Shown here: in pieces, positions 17,365 through 26,601 of the stretch | Layout of the letters: the number at the start of each line of letters is the position of its first letter | Position numbering within the stretch: the stretch's first letter is position 1 | Assembly (NCBI RefSeq): GCF_018140925.1 | Contig: NZ_CP073315.1 | Coordinates: 3,472,001-3,536,000, forward strand | DNA: 64,000 bases | Reading direction: 5' to 3' | DNA from: Psychrobacillus sp. INOP01 | Lineage (GTDB): Bacteria > Bacillota > Bacilli > Bacillales_A > Planococcaceae | Notes under the pieces: model-generated | What the model was told of the DNA's origin: nothing | What the model saw: only the letters and a program-made list of their open reading frames with translations | The model's database searches: none | Translations under genes and position numbers: made by a program

Positions 17365-18267
17365 TTAATCTAATTTTAGAACTTCCATCGCTAAATCTGG
17401 TCGATCTGTAATTATACCTTTTGCACCGTTGCTAATAAGTTTTTTCATAGTCTCTGGGTCATCGATTGTCCAATAGTGAACAGGGATATTTAATGAATTT
17501 AAAAATTTTATAAACCCTGGATTATCAAGTGGGAATACATTTGATCTTACAGGAATCTGAAAAACATCTGCCTTTGGATGATATAAGTGTTTAAATTGAC
17601 TCGTGTATGCTGCGTACGCTTTTCTTACTTCCTTTTCACTCGCACCTAGTGCAACAGAGTTTTGTGCATATAAGTTAAAACGATCGAGTTGATCATCATA
17701 GAAACTAGCAACCACTACGCGATCAAATGCTTGGTGTTCTTCTAAAAGTCTCCAAAGTTTGGAAGGCATTAAACTACCTTCATAAGTTTGAGGTGCATCC
17801 TTCATATCCATGTTGATAAGCATCTGTGGATATGAATTTAGTAATTCTCCTAAAGTAATAATTTTTTCTCCACAGTTTTTATAAGATGTGGCTCCTTCTA
17901 CATCCAAAAAATGATGTCCAAGGTCCGCTTCTTTTAATTCCGCTAATGTATAATCGGATACCTTACCGGTAAAGTTAGTAACTCTGTTCAACTCTTCATC
18001 ATGAAATACTATTATCTCTTCATCTTTTGTTAGTCTTATATCGATTTCAAAACCATGTACCCCAAGTTTTGCAGCCTGTTCGAATGCAGAAGGAGAACAT
18101 TCTGGAGCAAGTGCTGATCCTCCGCGATGAGCCAATATAATAGGTTGTTCGTATTCCAATGCTTTTTTAGTCAGTCGACTTTGAGGCTTGGAAAGTGCTT
18201 TAGTACTAGCCCACGCTGCACCTGCTGCGGCTGCAAACGCGAAAGCAACATTTGATTTTTTACCCAT
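17365..18267 (-). CDS. Glycerophosphodiester phosphodiesterase family protein
   Basis: GDPD-type TIM-barrel phosphodiesterase of 300 residues that would hydrolyse glycerophosphodiesters or related lipids. Metal and catalytic residues are visible in ILAHRGGSALAPE, FEIDIRLTKDEEIIVFHDEELNRVT, INMDMKD and the late PVHYWTIDDPETM. An alanine-rich hydrophobic N-terminus (residues about 6-20) suggests a signal or anchor. ATG 18267 has GGAGG 9 nt upstream. A 34-bp perfect palindrome lies 21 bp upstream of the start, between this gene and divergent ylbG, and is a likely operator or leader hairpin. Confidence 0.9.
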   Translation of the reverse strand: MGKKSNVAFAFAAAAGAAWASTKALSKPQSRLTKKALEYEQPIILAHRGGSALAPECSPSAFEQAAKLGVHGFEIDIRLTKDEEIIVFHDEELNRVTNFTGKVSDYTLAELKEADLGHHFLDVEGATSYKNCGEKIITLGELLNSYPQMLINMDMKDAPQTYEGSLMPSKLWRLLEEHQAFDRVVVASFYDDQLDRFNLYAQNSVALGASEKEVRKAYAAYTSQFKHLYHPKADVFQIPVRSNVFPLDNPGFIKFLNSLNIPVHYWTIDDPETMKKLISNGAKGIITDRPDLAMEVLKLD

Positions 18268-18288
18268 CAATCAATTCCTCCTTTTTAG

Positions 18289-18322
18289 AGTGAAATGTAT
18301 TTTTATAAAAATACATTTCACT
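18289..18322. promoter_or_regulatory. 34-bp perfect palindrome upstream of the GDPD gene
   Basis: AGTGAAATGTATTTTTA is followed directly by its exact reverse complement: 17 bp per arm, no loop. It lies 21 bp upstream of the GDPD start codon and about 146 bp upstream of ylbG. As DNA it could bind a dimeric regulator. As RNA it would be a weak AU hairpin without a T-run typical of a terminator. The regulator is not recognised. Confidence 0.7.
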
Positions 18323-18467
18323 TATTTTCTATTATTTTTCCCGTATATTTTATTTGCTAAAGTTATTTTCTTATTATAGCCAAAGTACACAAAACTGTCA
18401 GCTAGTTGTTGTTGCTAACAAATTCCTCCATATGTTATTCTTGAGAGTAAGAAATGAGGGGAAAAGT

Positions 18468-18740
18468 ATGACAGAAAGACAAGGACTAATTGTCTATGTG
18501 CATCATTTAAAACAAGCTAAATCCTTGCGCAAGTTTGGTCACGTTCATTATATTTCTAAAAGACAAAAATATGTCGTATTATATTGTGATCAAGATCAAA
18601 TCGACGTAGCCAAACAAAAGATGAACAAACTGCCTTATGTCAAGGAAATTTTAGAGTCCTATAGACCATTTTTGAAAACAGAATTTGAAAATAGTAAACC
18701 AGATAAAGCAAAAGAATACGATTATAAAATTGGACTATAA
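18468..18740 (+). CDS. ylbG: YlbG, DUF2129 protein
   Basis: A 90-residue basic soluble protein with the YlbG/DUF2129 pattern: [20 protein letters not shown], then [21 protein letters not shown] and [19 protein letters not shown]. Function is not established. ATG 18468 has a GAGGGG SD; the frame is open upstream but without family similarity. Same locus as in B. subtilis (between ylbF and rsmD), though here separated from rsmD by two further genes. Confidence 0.88.
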   Translation: MTERQGLIVYVHHLKQAKSLRKFGHVHYISKRQKYVVLYCDQDQIDVAKQKMNKLPYVKEILESYRPFLKTEFENSKPDKAKEYDYKIGL

Positions 18741-18746
18741 ATAAGC

Positions 18747-19133
18747 CTATTGTAGCGGTGGTATTAAATTATTTAAACGTAAAATACCAATTATATACTG
18801 ATAATATAAATTTACATCCACATAGACGGAAGAATGTTTTATATCGACTTTAATGGGTTGGATTGATAACTCGTTTAAAACTTCTTTAAATATTGTGAGT
18901 CTTTTTGGCTCATGTTGGGTTTCTACTATACCCTCTCGGCATATATATATAGGAAAAAAATTTGCAGTATTTACTGGTTTAAGTGCAATTGCGATGGAAA
19001 AATAGGTTATATTGTCTTTAGTTGAAGTAAAAATAAATGCTTGGTGTATACGTTCTTTGTTTACCCTTGCAAGTTCACAAAGTTCGTAAATATCGCCATA
19101 ACCTTCGCCTAGTTCTATAAAACGTTGAATCAA
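18747..19133 (-). CDS. Conserved protein of unknown function (DUF7147-like)
   Basis: A 128-residue soluble protein beginning MIQRFIELGEGYGDIYELCELA and continuing with repeated strand-like segments (ITYFSIAIALKP, IKVDIKHSSVYVD). It resembles, from memory, small Bacillaceae proteins of the DUF7147 group; no function is known. Start is TTG 19133 with GGAAG 9 nt upstream. It faces ylbG tail to tail with a 6-bp gap and is divergent from the secreted protein gene at 19187 across 53 bp. Confidence 0.6.
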   Translation of the reverse strand: MIQRFIELGEGYGDIYELCELARVNKERIHQAFIFTSTKDNITYFSIAIALKPVNTANFFPIYICREGIVETQHEPKRLTIFKEVLNELSIQPIKVDIKHSSVYVDVNLYYQYIIGILRLNNLIPPLQ

Positions 19134-19186
19134 TTGAAAACACTTCCTTTCTCATATATCTTACCACTTTGTTGGAGGACAATTCT

Positions 19187-20605
19187 ATGAAATTTGTTTT
19201 AAGTTTTTTATGCCTATTCCTTGTTGTTACTAATAGTGTTTTACTTTTGTTTCAATATGATGCTTACTCTTCTGGATTAGAAGAGGAGGGACAAGTATTC
19301 TTTTATGAACAAGAAGTGGAAATGAAAGTAAAGAAGGATAAGATTGTTATTAAACAACATTTTAACGATATGCCAAAGGAAGAAGTTACTGTATCGTGGC
19401 CGATTATAAGTGAAAATAGAAGCTGTGAATTGGATACTAGTGAAAGTTGCAACCGCCTAACTGAAGATATGTCTACGTTTAAAGCAGGAGAGAATTCTAA
19501 ACAGAGTATTTCCTATGAAATACCTTTAGAAGATGGTTTAATAGATGGTCAATTAATCCAAAATTTCCTAGTTAAACTGGAAACAGGAGGTGTCTCGCTC
19601 ACTTCACTTCATATTACGGATGAAATGAAAAGAGGGGGTATGTGGGTATCCGGATTACCTGTAATCGGTAAAACTTCTCTTGAGTTAATCGATTATACAC
19701 TTTCTCTTGGTGCCGGAGATGTACAAGAATTATATTGGCAGCAAGAGGTATTACCGATTCAATATGAAGATGATTACTTCACTATATATGCTTCTAACAC
19801 TTTACCGGATGAAATTACTAACTTACTCGGGGAGTTAGATTTTACTAATAACGAACATTTAGCAGTACTTTTTGAGGGAAATAGGAATAATATTGATGCT
19901 TCTCGTATTGTATTTATACAAAATGAGGAAATTGCTTCAATACAACAGGAGCTAATCATTAAGAATATACAAGCTCAATATGATTTATCTCAAGATGATC
20001 AGCTGATTGCAGAGGTTTTAAGTAGCTTTTTGTTGAAAATACCTGTCGGTTCAGCGAAGTCCATTTGGATGTATGAAACGGTAAATAATTATTTAACACC
20101 CGAACAACGAGTGGAGTTTCAAACTGCTTTACTAAACAATAACAAAACAACTGCAGCGAAATTTGATGAGATATTGACAGATATTATCGATTTAAAAACT
20201 TCCTTCTTCGTGTTGAATGAACAAGCAGGAGCAGAGAACTTCCCACTATTATTTGAAGACTATAGACCTGTATATATCAATGAGCTACATTATGAAGAGA
20301 TGAAAGTTCTATTTAAGGATGGCAAAGTTTTATATGCGGCTGAACCATTATTAAGTAACATAGGATATACATTTAATGACACAGACAAGGGCTTATATGT
20401 TCAAAATGCTACGAGAGCATTTCGTTTTCCTATTCAAGAACCATTCTATGTATTGAATAAAAAAAGGTATGATGCGTTATCTGAACCATTTGAAGTTATT
20501 GGATCACAATTATATATTGAAGAAGCGTGGATGATACGTTTGTTTTTATTGAATATTGAAAAACAAGACAAACGTATTAATATTACACAATCCGCACTAT
20601 TTTAG
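19187..20605 (+). CDS. Predicted secreted or membrane-anchored protein of unknown function
   Basis: A 472-residue protein with an N-terminal hydrophobic helix (residues about 2-20, FVLSFLCLFLVVTNSVLLLF), no lipobox, and a long extracytoplasmic part rich in acidic residues and beta-strand patterns. The last 80 residues (RAFRFPIQEPFYVLNKKRYDALSEPFEV .. LYIEEAWM) faintly resemble copper-amine-oxidase-like stalk domains; this is only an impression. Excellent SD (TTGGAGG) before ATG 19187. It is 15 bp upstream of rsmD and so probably heads the rsmD-coaD operon. Confidence 0.75.
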   Translation: MKFVLSFLCLFLVVTNSVLLLFQYDAYSSGLEEEGQVFFYEQEVEMKVKKDKIVIKQHFNDMPKEEVTVSWPIISENRSCELDTSESCNRLTEDMSTFKAGENSKQSISYEIPLEDGLIDGQLIQNFLVKLETGGVSLTSLHITDEMKRGGMWVSGLPVIGKTSLELIDYTLSLGAGDVQELYWQQEVLPIQYEDDYFTIYASNTLPDEITNLLGELDFTNNEHLAVLFEGNRNNIDASRIVFIQNEEIASIQQELIIKNIQAQYDLSQDDQLIAEVLSSFLLKIPVGSAKSIWMYETVNNYLTPEQRVEFQTALLNNNKTTAAKFDEILTDIIDLKTSFFVLNEQAGAENFPLLFEDYRPVYINELHYEEMKVLFKDGKVLYAAEPLLSNIGYTFNDTDKGLYVQNATRAFRFPIQEPFYVLNKKRYDALSEPFEVIGSQLYIEEAWMIRLFLLNIEKQDKRINITQSALF

Positions 20606-20620
20606 GATTGGAGTGTAGAG

Positions 20621-21674
<1,054 letters not shown>

Positions 21675-21683
21675 TCAAACTAG

Positions 21684-21712
21684 AGAACCTTGCCAATGGC
21701 GAGGTTCTTTTT
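21684..21712 (+). terminator. Terminator of rsmD-coaD
   Basis: AGAACCTTGCC pairs with GGCGAGGTTCT around a 3-nt loop, followed by a T-run. Confidence 0.93.
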
Positions 21713-21783
21713 GAAAGATAAGCAAGTATATAAAAATGTAGCGCGAAAACTGGGTTCACGGAAATTTCAAGAATGAATAATCC

Positions 21784-21996
21784 TGCTGATTTCCGTTACA
21801 TGTGGCCCTTTCCACGGGCGAGGCGGAGCATCCTCAGGCTATCAGGACGTTGGTCACGAAGGCGTTGCGATCGTGAGGTGGCGCTCTTAGCCAGTGTTCC
21901 TTTGAAACGCTACCTGCGGGGTCTCTACTTTCTCGCATATCTCGCTGAAGTTGCCACATTCCTCTACAATCAAAATAGGGAGTAGTGCTCTACTAT
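21784..21996 (+). repeat. GC-rich hairpin repeat R1, copy C-left (enlarged core)
   Basis: Begins CTGCTGATTTCCGTTACATG and ends CGCTGAAGTTGCCACATTCC TCTACAATC, as in other R1 copies, but the core is about 70 bp longer and diverged. A 70-codon open frame inside it is a by-product of GC-rich repeat sequence and not a gene. Confidence 0.7.
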
Positions 21997-22140
21997 GTGG
22001 TTTGGCAAAGCATATTGCTTAGATGATAAGATTTCCCTTATTAACTAGCGCTTATTTCATCATGATTTTTTATCCTATAATACTCGTTTATTTAGCTGAT
22101 ACTATTTACAATTATCCGTTTTTATAAGGGAAACGTTTGT

Positions 22141-22217
22141 TGATTGGAGCGCAGGGCGACTACTCCAGTGGGAACAGCGAGCTGAAGACCCTGGACTGAG
22201 CGGAGCGGAAATCAACG
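22141..22217 (-). repeat. GC-rich hairpin repeat R1, copy C-right (inverted, shortened)
   Basis: TGATTGGAGCGCAGGGCGAC TACTCCAGTGGGAACAGC and the final GGAGCGGAAATCAAC match inverted R1 ends. The core is mostly deleted. Pairs in inverted orientation with 21784-21996 around an AT-rich spacer in which I see no gene. Confidence 0.7.
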
Positions 22218-22282
22218 GCATATCTGGGTTTTTGTTCTTAGAGAACCAGGCGTTTTTTTGTCCGGTGTTCTACGAATATTGA

Positions 22283-22310
22283 AAACTTCTACTTGCCTTG
22301 GTAGGAGTTT
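22283..22310 (-). terminator. Candidate terminator downstream of ylbJ
   Basis: AACTTCTAC and GTAGGAGTT form a 9-bp stem with one wobble pair around a 9-nt loop. On the minus strand it is followed by TTTTC. It lies about 100 bp after the ylbJ stop; the intervening 22311-22408 holds nothing recognisable. Confidence 0.5.
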
Positions 22311-22408
22311 ATTGCGTTACATTCGAATTTACTTGCTTACAAGCTCTATATTTGCGAAACGGAAAATTCATCCGTTTTCACTCTCTATCCTGTGAGTATT
22401 ACCCGCAA

Positions 22409-23284
22409 CTATAAGAAAAACAATATCGGAATGATAAGAATATGAAGAAAGCGGAAAAGGATATATTTACGGATAGGAATATTTGCTTTCTGAGCAAGTA
22501 CGATTATTTGCATATGAATACTTATGCCACTAAAAGCAATAATAATTGCAACTACAAAAGGTAAAAACGTGGAGCCTGATAACATTTCCCCGGCTAAGCT
22601 AATCCCGCCAGTCATTTCGAAAAGAGACGCTACAAAAACAAGTAGAATAGGTGAAATATTAGGTAGAATTTCTTTGACGGATTCAAATACGATAAAGCTT
22701 ACTGTAGTGAAAAATATGACAGTAGTTCCAATTAGCAATAATATTTGATAGGTCTCTTTAATACTTTCTTGGAACGGTGAATCAGAAACCTTTTGAACAT
22801 GCGTGTTTTCATGGATAGGCGGAGATAAAATGATAAATACTAATAAAAACACTAAATTCACCGCATGAATAATAAGTAAAAGTTTAATGCCCGCAATTTC
22901 AGCGTGGAAGATCTCAATCCCGACAAACCCAATAACAAACATTGGACTAGGGGCATGGCATATTGCAAGCAACCAACTAGCATTACTCTTATTTAAAGTA
23001 CCTAGATCTTTTAAAGAAGCTATAACAGCAGCACCACTAGGAAACCCACCTATAGCACTTAATAAATAGACATTAAAATACATTTTAAATTTATTCGACG
23101 TATTTAAAAACGAGTTTTGAGAACGTATAAACATTTGCGTTATTACTAAATAGGGTAGTAAGTAAGGTAGTAGAGCAGTTGTGAAAATCCTCATTCCTTC
23201 TACTGCACCTTTATGTGCAATGCCGGGCTGTAAAAATAAAAGGATAATAAGTGCCCAGCTTCCAATCGTTATCAGTCTATGCAT
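22409..23284 (-). CDS. ylbJ: Sporulation integral membrane protein YlbJ (short form)
   Basis: Nucleoside-recognition (GATE)-type membrane protein; YlbJ is a sigma-E-dependent sporulation protein in B. subtilis. The 291-residue protein has about eight hydrophobic helices, with GGFPSGAAVIASLKDLG, ICHAPSPMFVIGFVGIEIF and FEMTGGISLAGEMLSG as family-type motifs. It is roughly 100 residues shorter than B. subtilis YlbJ (about 400 as I recall) with no sign of frameshift. ATG 23284 has an AAGGA SD about 11 nt upstream. Unlike in B. subtilis it is transcribed opposite to ylbL, and ylbK is absent. Confidence 0.8.
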   Translation of the reverse strand: MHRLITIGSWALIILLFLQPGIAHKGAVEGMRIFTTALLPYLLPYLVITQMFIRSQNSFLNTSNKFKMYFNVYLLSAIGGFPSGAAVIASLKDLGTLNKSNASWLLAICHAPSPMFVIGFVGIEIFHAEIAGIKLLLIIHAVNLVFLLVFIILSPPIHENTHVQKVSDSPFQESIKETYQILLLIGTTVIFFTTVSFIVFESVKEILPNISPILLVFVASLFEMTGGISLAGEMLSGSTFLPFVVAIIIAFSGISIHMQIIVLAQKANIPIRKYILFRFLHILIIPILFFL

Positions 23285-23380
23285 GAAAAATTCATCCTTT
23301 GTTCACATATATTTTGTCAGAAAAAAAGGGAAGTGATAAACTAATATTCAAATGTGTTATAGAAAGAGAGGGATATTTTG

Positions 23381-24427
23381 ATGAAGAAGAGAAATCCTAT
23401 AATCCTTCTTTTCATAGTAGTGATAGTTTTGGCATTAGGTTTCTATCCAATGGAATCTTATATTTCTAAACCAGGTGGTGCATACGAGCTGGATCCATTT
23501 GTAAAAGTAGATGGTGGGGATCAGGATGACGAAGGTACATTGAGTCTCCTAACGATAGCCCTTGCAAAAGCTACGCCTCTTACATACGCCTATGCCAAAA
23601 TTACGGATAGTCAAAAAATTTACAAAGCAAATGAAATTCGTCAGGAAGATGAAGATGAAAAGGAATATAATGTTCGTCAATTAAAGCTTATGTCTAATTC
23701 TCAATTTAATGCTATTTCAGTTGCATTTAACCGAGCAAATATGCCTTATACTATATCAAATAACGGAATATTTATTTTTAATGTAGTGGATGAAGGTGCA
23801 GCTGATGGAATATTAGAGGCCGGAGATAAAATTTTACAAATGGATGATATCGATGATCTAACTGAAGAGTCTATTAGAGCCTATCTAGCTGACAAAACAG
23901 AAGGGGATATTATTCATTTAAAGGTTGAGCGTGATGGAGAACAGCTGAATAAAGAAGTTTCCCTTAAAACAATCCCTGGAGTGCTTGAAAAGCCAGGAAT
24001 CGGTATTAGTTACACTGCGGATAAAAAAGTTGAAACAACTCCAGAAGTGCATATTAACTCCGAAGATATTGGCGGACCGTCTGCGGGGCTTATGTTCACT
24101 TTAGAAATTTTGAATCAGTTATTACCAGAAGATATAACCAAGGGTTATAAAATAGCAGGAACTGGTGAAATGGGACCAGATGGAACAGTAGGTAGAATTG
24201 GAGGGATAGATTTAAAAGTAATAGCTGCAGACAATAAAGACATGGAAATAATGTTCGCTCCTGACGATGATATTGATCCTACTGTTTTGGCAAATAACCC
24301 TGGACTAACGTCTAATTATGAAGAAGCCTTAAAATCTGCAAGAAAAATAGGTACGAAAATGAAAATCGTACCTGTGAAAACGATTGATGATGCTCTTGCT
24401 TATTTAGATCAATTAGAGCCCAAGTAG
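23381..24427 (+). CDS. ylbL: YlbL/SepM-like PDZ and Lon-type S16 protease
   Basis: A 348-residue membrane-anchored protease. One N-terminal helix (residues about 6-22), a PDZ domain around GIFIFNVVDEGAADGILEAGDKIL, and a C-terminal Lon-type domain with catalytic Ser234 in GGPSAGLMF and Lys279 in GGIDLKVIAA. The active site faces outside. Homologues process peptides (SepM) or regulate the DNA damage response (YlbL). Start ATG 23381 with GAGGG 8 nt upstream; the TTG at 23378 is less likely. Convergent with tmcAL, stops 1 bp apart. Confidence 0.92.
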   Translation: MKKRNPIILLFIVVIVLALGFYPMESYISKPGGAYELDPFVKVDGGDQDDEGTLSLLTIALAKATPLTYAYAKITDSQKIYKANEIRQEDEDEKEYNVRQLKLMSNSQFNAISVAFNRANMPYTISNNGIFIFNVVDEGAADGILEAGDKILQMDDIDDLTEESIRAYLADKTEGDIIHLKVERDGEQLNKEVSLKTIPGVLEKPGIGISYTADKKVETTPEVHINSEDIGGPSAGLMFTLEILNQLLPEDITKGYKIAGTGEMGPDGTVGRIGGIDLKVIAADNKDMEIMFAPDDDIDPTVLANNPGLTSNYEEALKSARKIGTKMKIVPVKTIDDALAYLDQLEPK

Positions 24428-24428
24428 T

Positions 24429-25646
24429 CTATTCTTGAATAATAGGAGCAATGCGAAAATCACTGCCAACCATGCTTTGACCATACGAAGACTGTAACCC
24501 TAAGTAATATAGGTCAGCGGTTTTAATATCTAATTGCAACTGTTTATCATTTTTACTTGCTGCTACTCTACTTATAAGTGGGAGCTGCAAGTCTTTTTTT
24601 ATGCTCTGTAAATAAGCTTGTCCATTCCTGTTCATTGCTAAAGGTCTAATATAAGTGGGAAAATGGATATTTCGTAATTGGTTCCAAGTAAAATCTGTAT
24701 AAATATGTGTTAGCATTCGTTGAATCCTTGTCCAAGTAAAGCGTTTTGATTTTATTTGTTGCATAAATGATTCAAAATTAGAATGTGCCATTGCAGATTT
24801 CCAAATAGCATTTTCCATCCCTTCGGTAATCTCTGCTATTTGTGCTAACCTTTCCTTAGTTGAGCGAAGTATGAGTAATCGTAATGTCGGATAAAACTGA
24901 TCCCAGCTACCAAAAGAATAGTTAGTACTTTCCCATTCCTTTAGGCCATTTAAGCTCGTATTAGGCATGTAAGTATTTACTTCTGAGAGCTTTTGACCTT
25001 CAAATAGTAATTTTCGAATTCCAGTTGCACTTGCTATAGTTTCGGTATTGCTAGCGTCATCATGATAATTTGCAATGACACGTTGAATTGTCTCTGGCTG
25101 AATATTACTATTTAAAAGGTTTGCAGCCTGTATGTAATGGTAACCTAATATATTATTTGGTTTGGATAGATCTACTAAAGGGGCAGTAGTGGCTTTAGAA
25201 ATTTCATTGTACGCTTCATTTAATGCTTTAGGATAACTGATACCCTTTTTCATATAATTTGCAATGGCTGTATTATATTCGTCTTTTTTGGTTGATAATA
25301 GATTATATGTTTGTTGAAATGCTTCTAATGATCCTTCTTCACTACCGAAACAAAAGGAATGACATTTCAAAGCATCTAATAAGAAAATAGCGCCTTTTGC
25401 AAAATCACTTGCTTGGGCTGTAGCAAATGCATAAGGAAGTTCAATTACTAAGTCAACACCCGCAGCAATTGCCATTTTTGAGCGAGTCCATTTATCAACA
25501 AGGGCTGGTTCTCCCCGTTGAAGAAAGTTACCAGACATGACGGCAATGACTATATCGCTATTCGTTTTTACACGAGTTTGCTGTAAGTGATGCAAATGAC
25601 CGTTATGAAATGGATTATATTCTACAACAATTCCAGTTGCTTTCAT
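24429..25646 (-). CDS. tmcAL: tRNA(Met) cytidine acetate ligase TmcAL (YlbM)
   Basis: Forms N4-acetylcytidine at the wobble base of elongator tRNA(Met) from acetate and ATP. The 405-residue protein starts with the nucleotidyltransferase-type segment GIVVEYNPFHNGHLHHLQ, MSGNFLQRGEPALVDKW, and the ELPYAFATAQASDFAKGA stretch. It lies in the ylbM position but on the opposite strand to its neighbours, with its own promoter (TTGTCA-17-TATACT on the minus strand). Confidence 0.93.
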   Translation of the reverse strand: MKATGIVVEYNPFHNGHLHHLQQTRVKTNSDIVIAVMSGNFLQRGEPALVDKWTRSKMAIAAGVDLVIELPYAFATAQASDFAKGAIFLLDALKCHSFCFGSEEGSLEAFQQTYNLLSTKKDEYNTAIANYMKKGISYPKALNEAYNEISKATTAPLVDLSKPNNILGYHYIQAANLLNSNIQPETIQRVIANYHDDASNTETIASATGIRKLLFEGQKLSEVNTYMPNTSLNGLKEWESTNYSFGSWDQFYPTLRLLILRSTKERLAQIAEITEGMENAIWKSAMAHSNFESFMQQIKSKRFTWTRIQRMLTHIYTDFTWNQLRNIHFPTYIRPLAMNRNGQAYLQSIKKDLQLPLISRVAASKNDKQLQLDIKTADLYYLGLQSSYGQSMVGSDFRIAPIIQE

Positions 25647-25674
25647 CTTTAAATCAAATCCTTTCCTTAATGCA

Positions 25675-25703
25675 AGTATAATGTTAAACTAATGTAGTGA
25701 CAA
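25675..25703 (-). promoter_or_regulatory. Sigma-A promoter of tmcAL
   Basis: On the minus strand TTGTCA (plus strand TGACAA, 25698-25703), 17 bp, TATACT (plus strand AGTATA, 25675-25680), 29 bp upstream of the start codon. Confidence 0.75.
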
Positions 25704-25712
25704 GAAATTATC

Positions 25713-25741
25713 TTGACATCTAAAATCAGTCATTATATAAT
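25713..25741 (+). promoter_or_regulatory. Consensus sigma-A promoter of ylbN-rpmF
   Basis: Perfect TTGACA (25713-25718), 17-bp spacer, perfect TATAAT (25736-25741). Back to back with the tmcAL promoter. A full-consensus promoter suits the rpmF ribosomal protein gene. Confidence 0.9.
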
Positions 25742-25770
25742 CAACTTTGTTGTCTTGAGGTGATAATCGT

Positions 25771-26310
25771 ATGAAATGGGCAATTCATCAGCTATCTAAA
25801 TATCGTGAGAACGGACTAACTTTAGATGAATTCGTGGAACTCGAAAACGTGAAGAAGCGGAACCAGGACGTTCGAAGGATTTCACCCGTTCACGTAAAAG
25901 GGCACTGTACATTTGGTGCAGCGCAAATGACTTGTCACTTTCAGCTTTCAGGGACTCTTATTTTACCATGTGCACGCACGTGGGAAGATGTAGAATTTCC
26001 ATTTGAGATCGAATCTGATGAAATCTTCAACTGGTCTGAAACAGCACTCGCTTCTGCAAGAGCATATGATAATTTTCATGTTGTAGAAGGTGATGTTATT
26101 AATGTAGACCCAGTTCTAGAAGAATTAATTCTTTTAGAAATTCCAATGCAAGTGTATAAAGAAGGTGCAGACCAATTTAGACATGAGGGTGGAACTGGTT
26201 GGAGTTATACAACAGACGAAGAACTCAAAGAAATGCAGGAAGATGAACAACCAAAAGTAGATCCAAGACTTGCTGATTTAGCAAAGTATTTTGATCAAAC
26301 AGACGAATAA
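25771..26310 (+). CDS. ylbN: YceD/DUF177 family protein YlbN
   Basis: A 179-residue protein of the DUF177/YceD family, linked to 23S rRNA accumulation in E. coli and plants and almost always encoded beside rpmF. Motifs: HVKGHCTFGAAQMTCHFQLSGTLILPCARTWEDVEFPFE and VDPVLEELILLEIPMQVYKE, and an acidic tail with DPRLADLAKYFD. SD GAGGTGAT before ATG 25771. rpmF follows after 24 bp. Confidence 0.92.
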   Translation: MKWAIHQLSKYRENGLTLDEFVELENVKKRNQDVRRISPVHVKGHCTFGAAQMTCHFQLSGTLILPCARTWEDVEFPFEIESDEIFNWSETALASARAYDNFHVVEGDVINVDPVLEELILLEIPMQVYKEGADQFRHEGGTGWSYTTDEELKEMQEDEQPKVDPRLADLAKYFDQTDE

Positions 26311-26334
26311 TAGATCTGTAAGGAGGTGCCACCT

Positions 26335-26508
26335 ATGGCAGTACCAGCTAGAAGAACTTCTAAAACTGTAAAAAGAAAACGTCGTACACATTTTAAATTA
26401 TCCGTACCTGGTATGGTTGCTTGTTCAAATTGTGGTGAAATGAAATTGGCTCACCGTATTTGTAAATCTTGCGGTCAATACAAAGGGAAAGAAGTATTGA
26501 GCAAATAA
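26335..26508 (+). CDS. rpmF: Ribosomal protein bL32
   Basis: A 57-residue basic ribosomal protein of the large subunit. [17 protein letters not shown] is the typical N-terminus. The zinc form is present, with CSNC and CKSC knuckles. ATG 26335 with GGAGGTG SD. Ends at a strong terminator. Confidence 0.97.
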   Translation: MAVPARRTSKTVKRKRRTHFKLSVPGMVACSNCGEMKLAHRICKSCGQYKGKEVLSK

Positions 26509-26526
26509 TTCAGTATTTGTTCCTTA

Positions 26527-26567
26527 AAAGACTACCAAAGAGACCATGGCTCTTTGGTAGTCTTTTT
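26527..26567 (+). terminator. Terminator of ylbN-rpmF
   Basis: AAAGACTACCAAAGAG pairs with CTCTTTGGTAGTCTTT around CCATGG-like loop bases, followed by T-rich sequence. Confidence 0.95.
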
Positions 26568-26601
26568 CTCTATATTCATTTTCTAAAAGGAGTGTAAAGA
26601 G

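Noticed and set aside
21773-21985. 70-codon open frame, plus strand
   Set aside because: It lies within the GC-rich repeat copy C-left, has no Shine-Dalgarno and encodes an Arg-rich, low-complexity product typical of translated repeat DNA.
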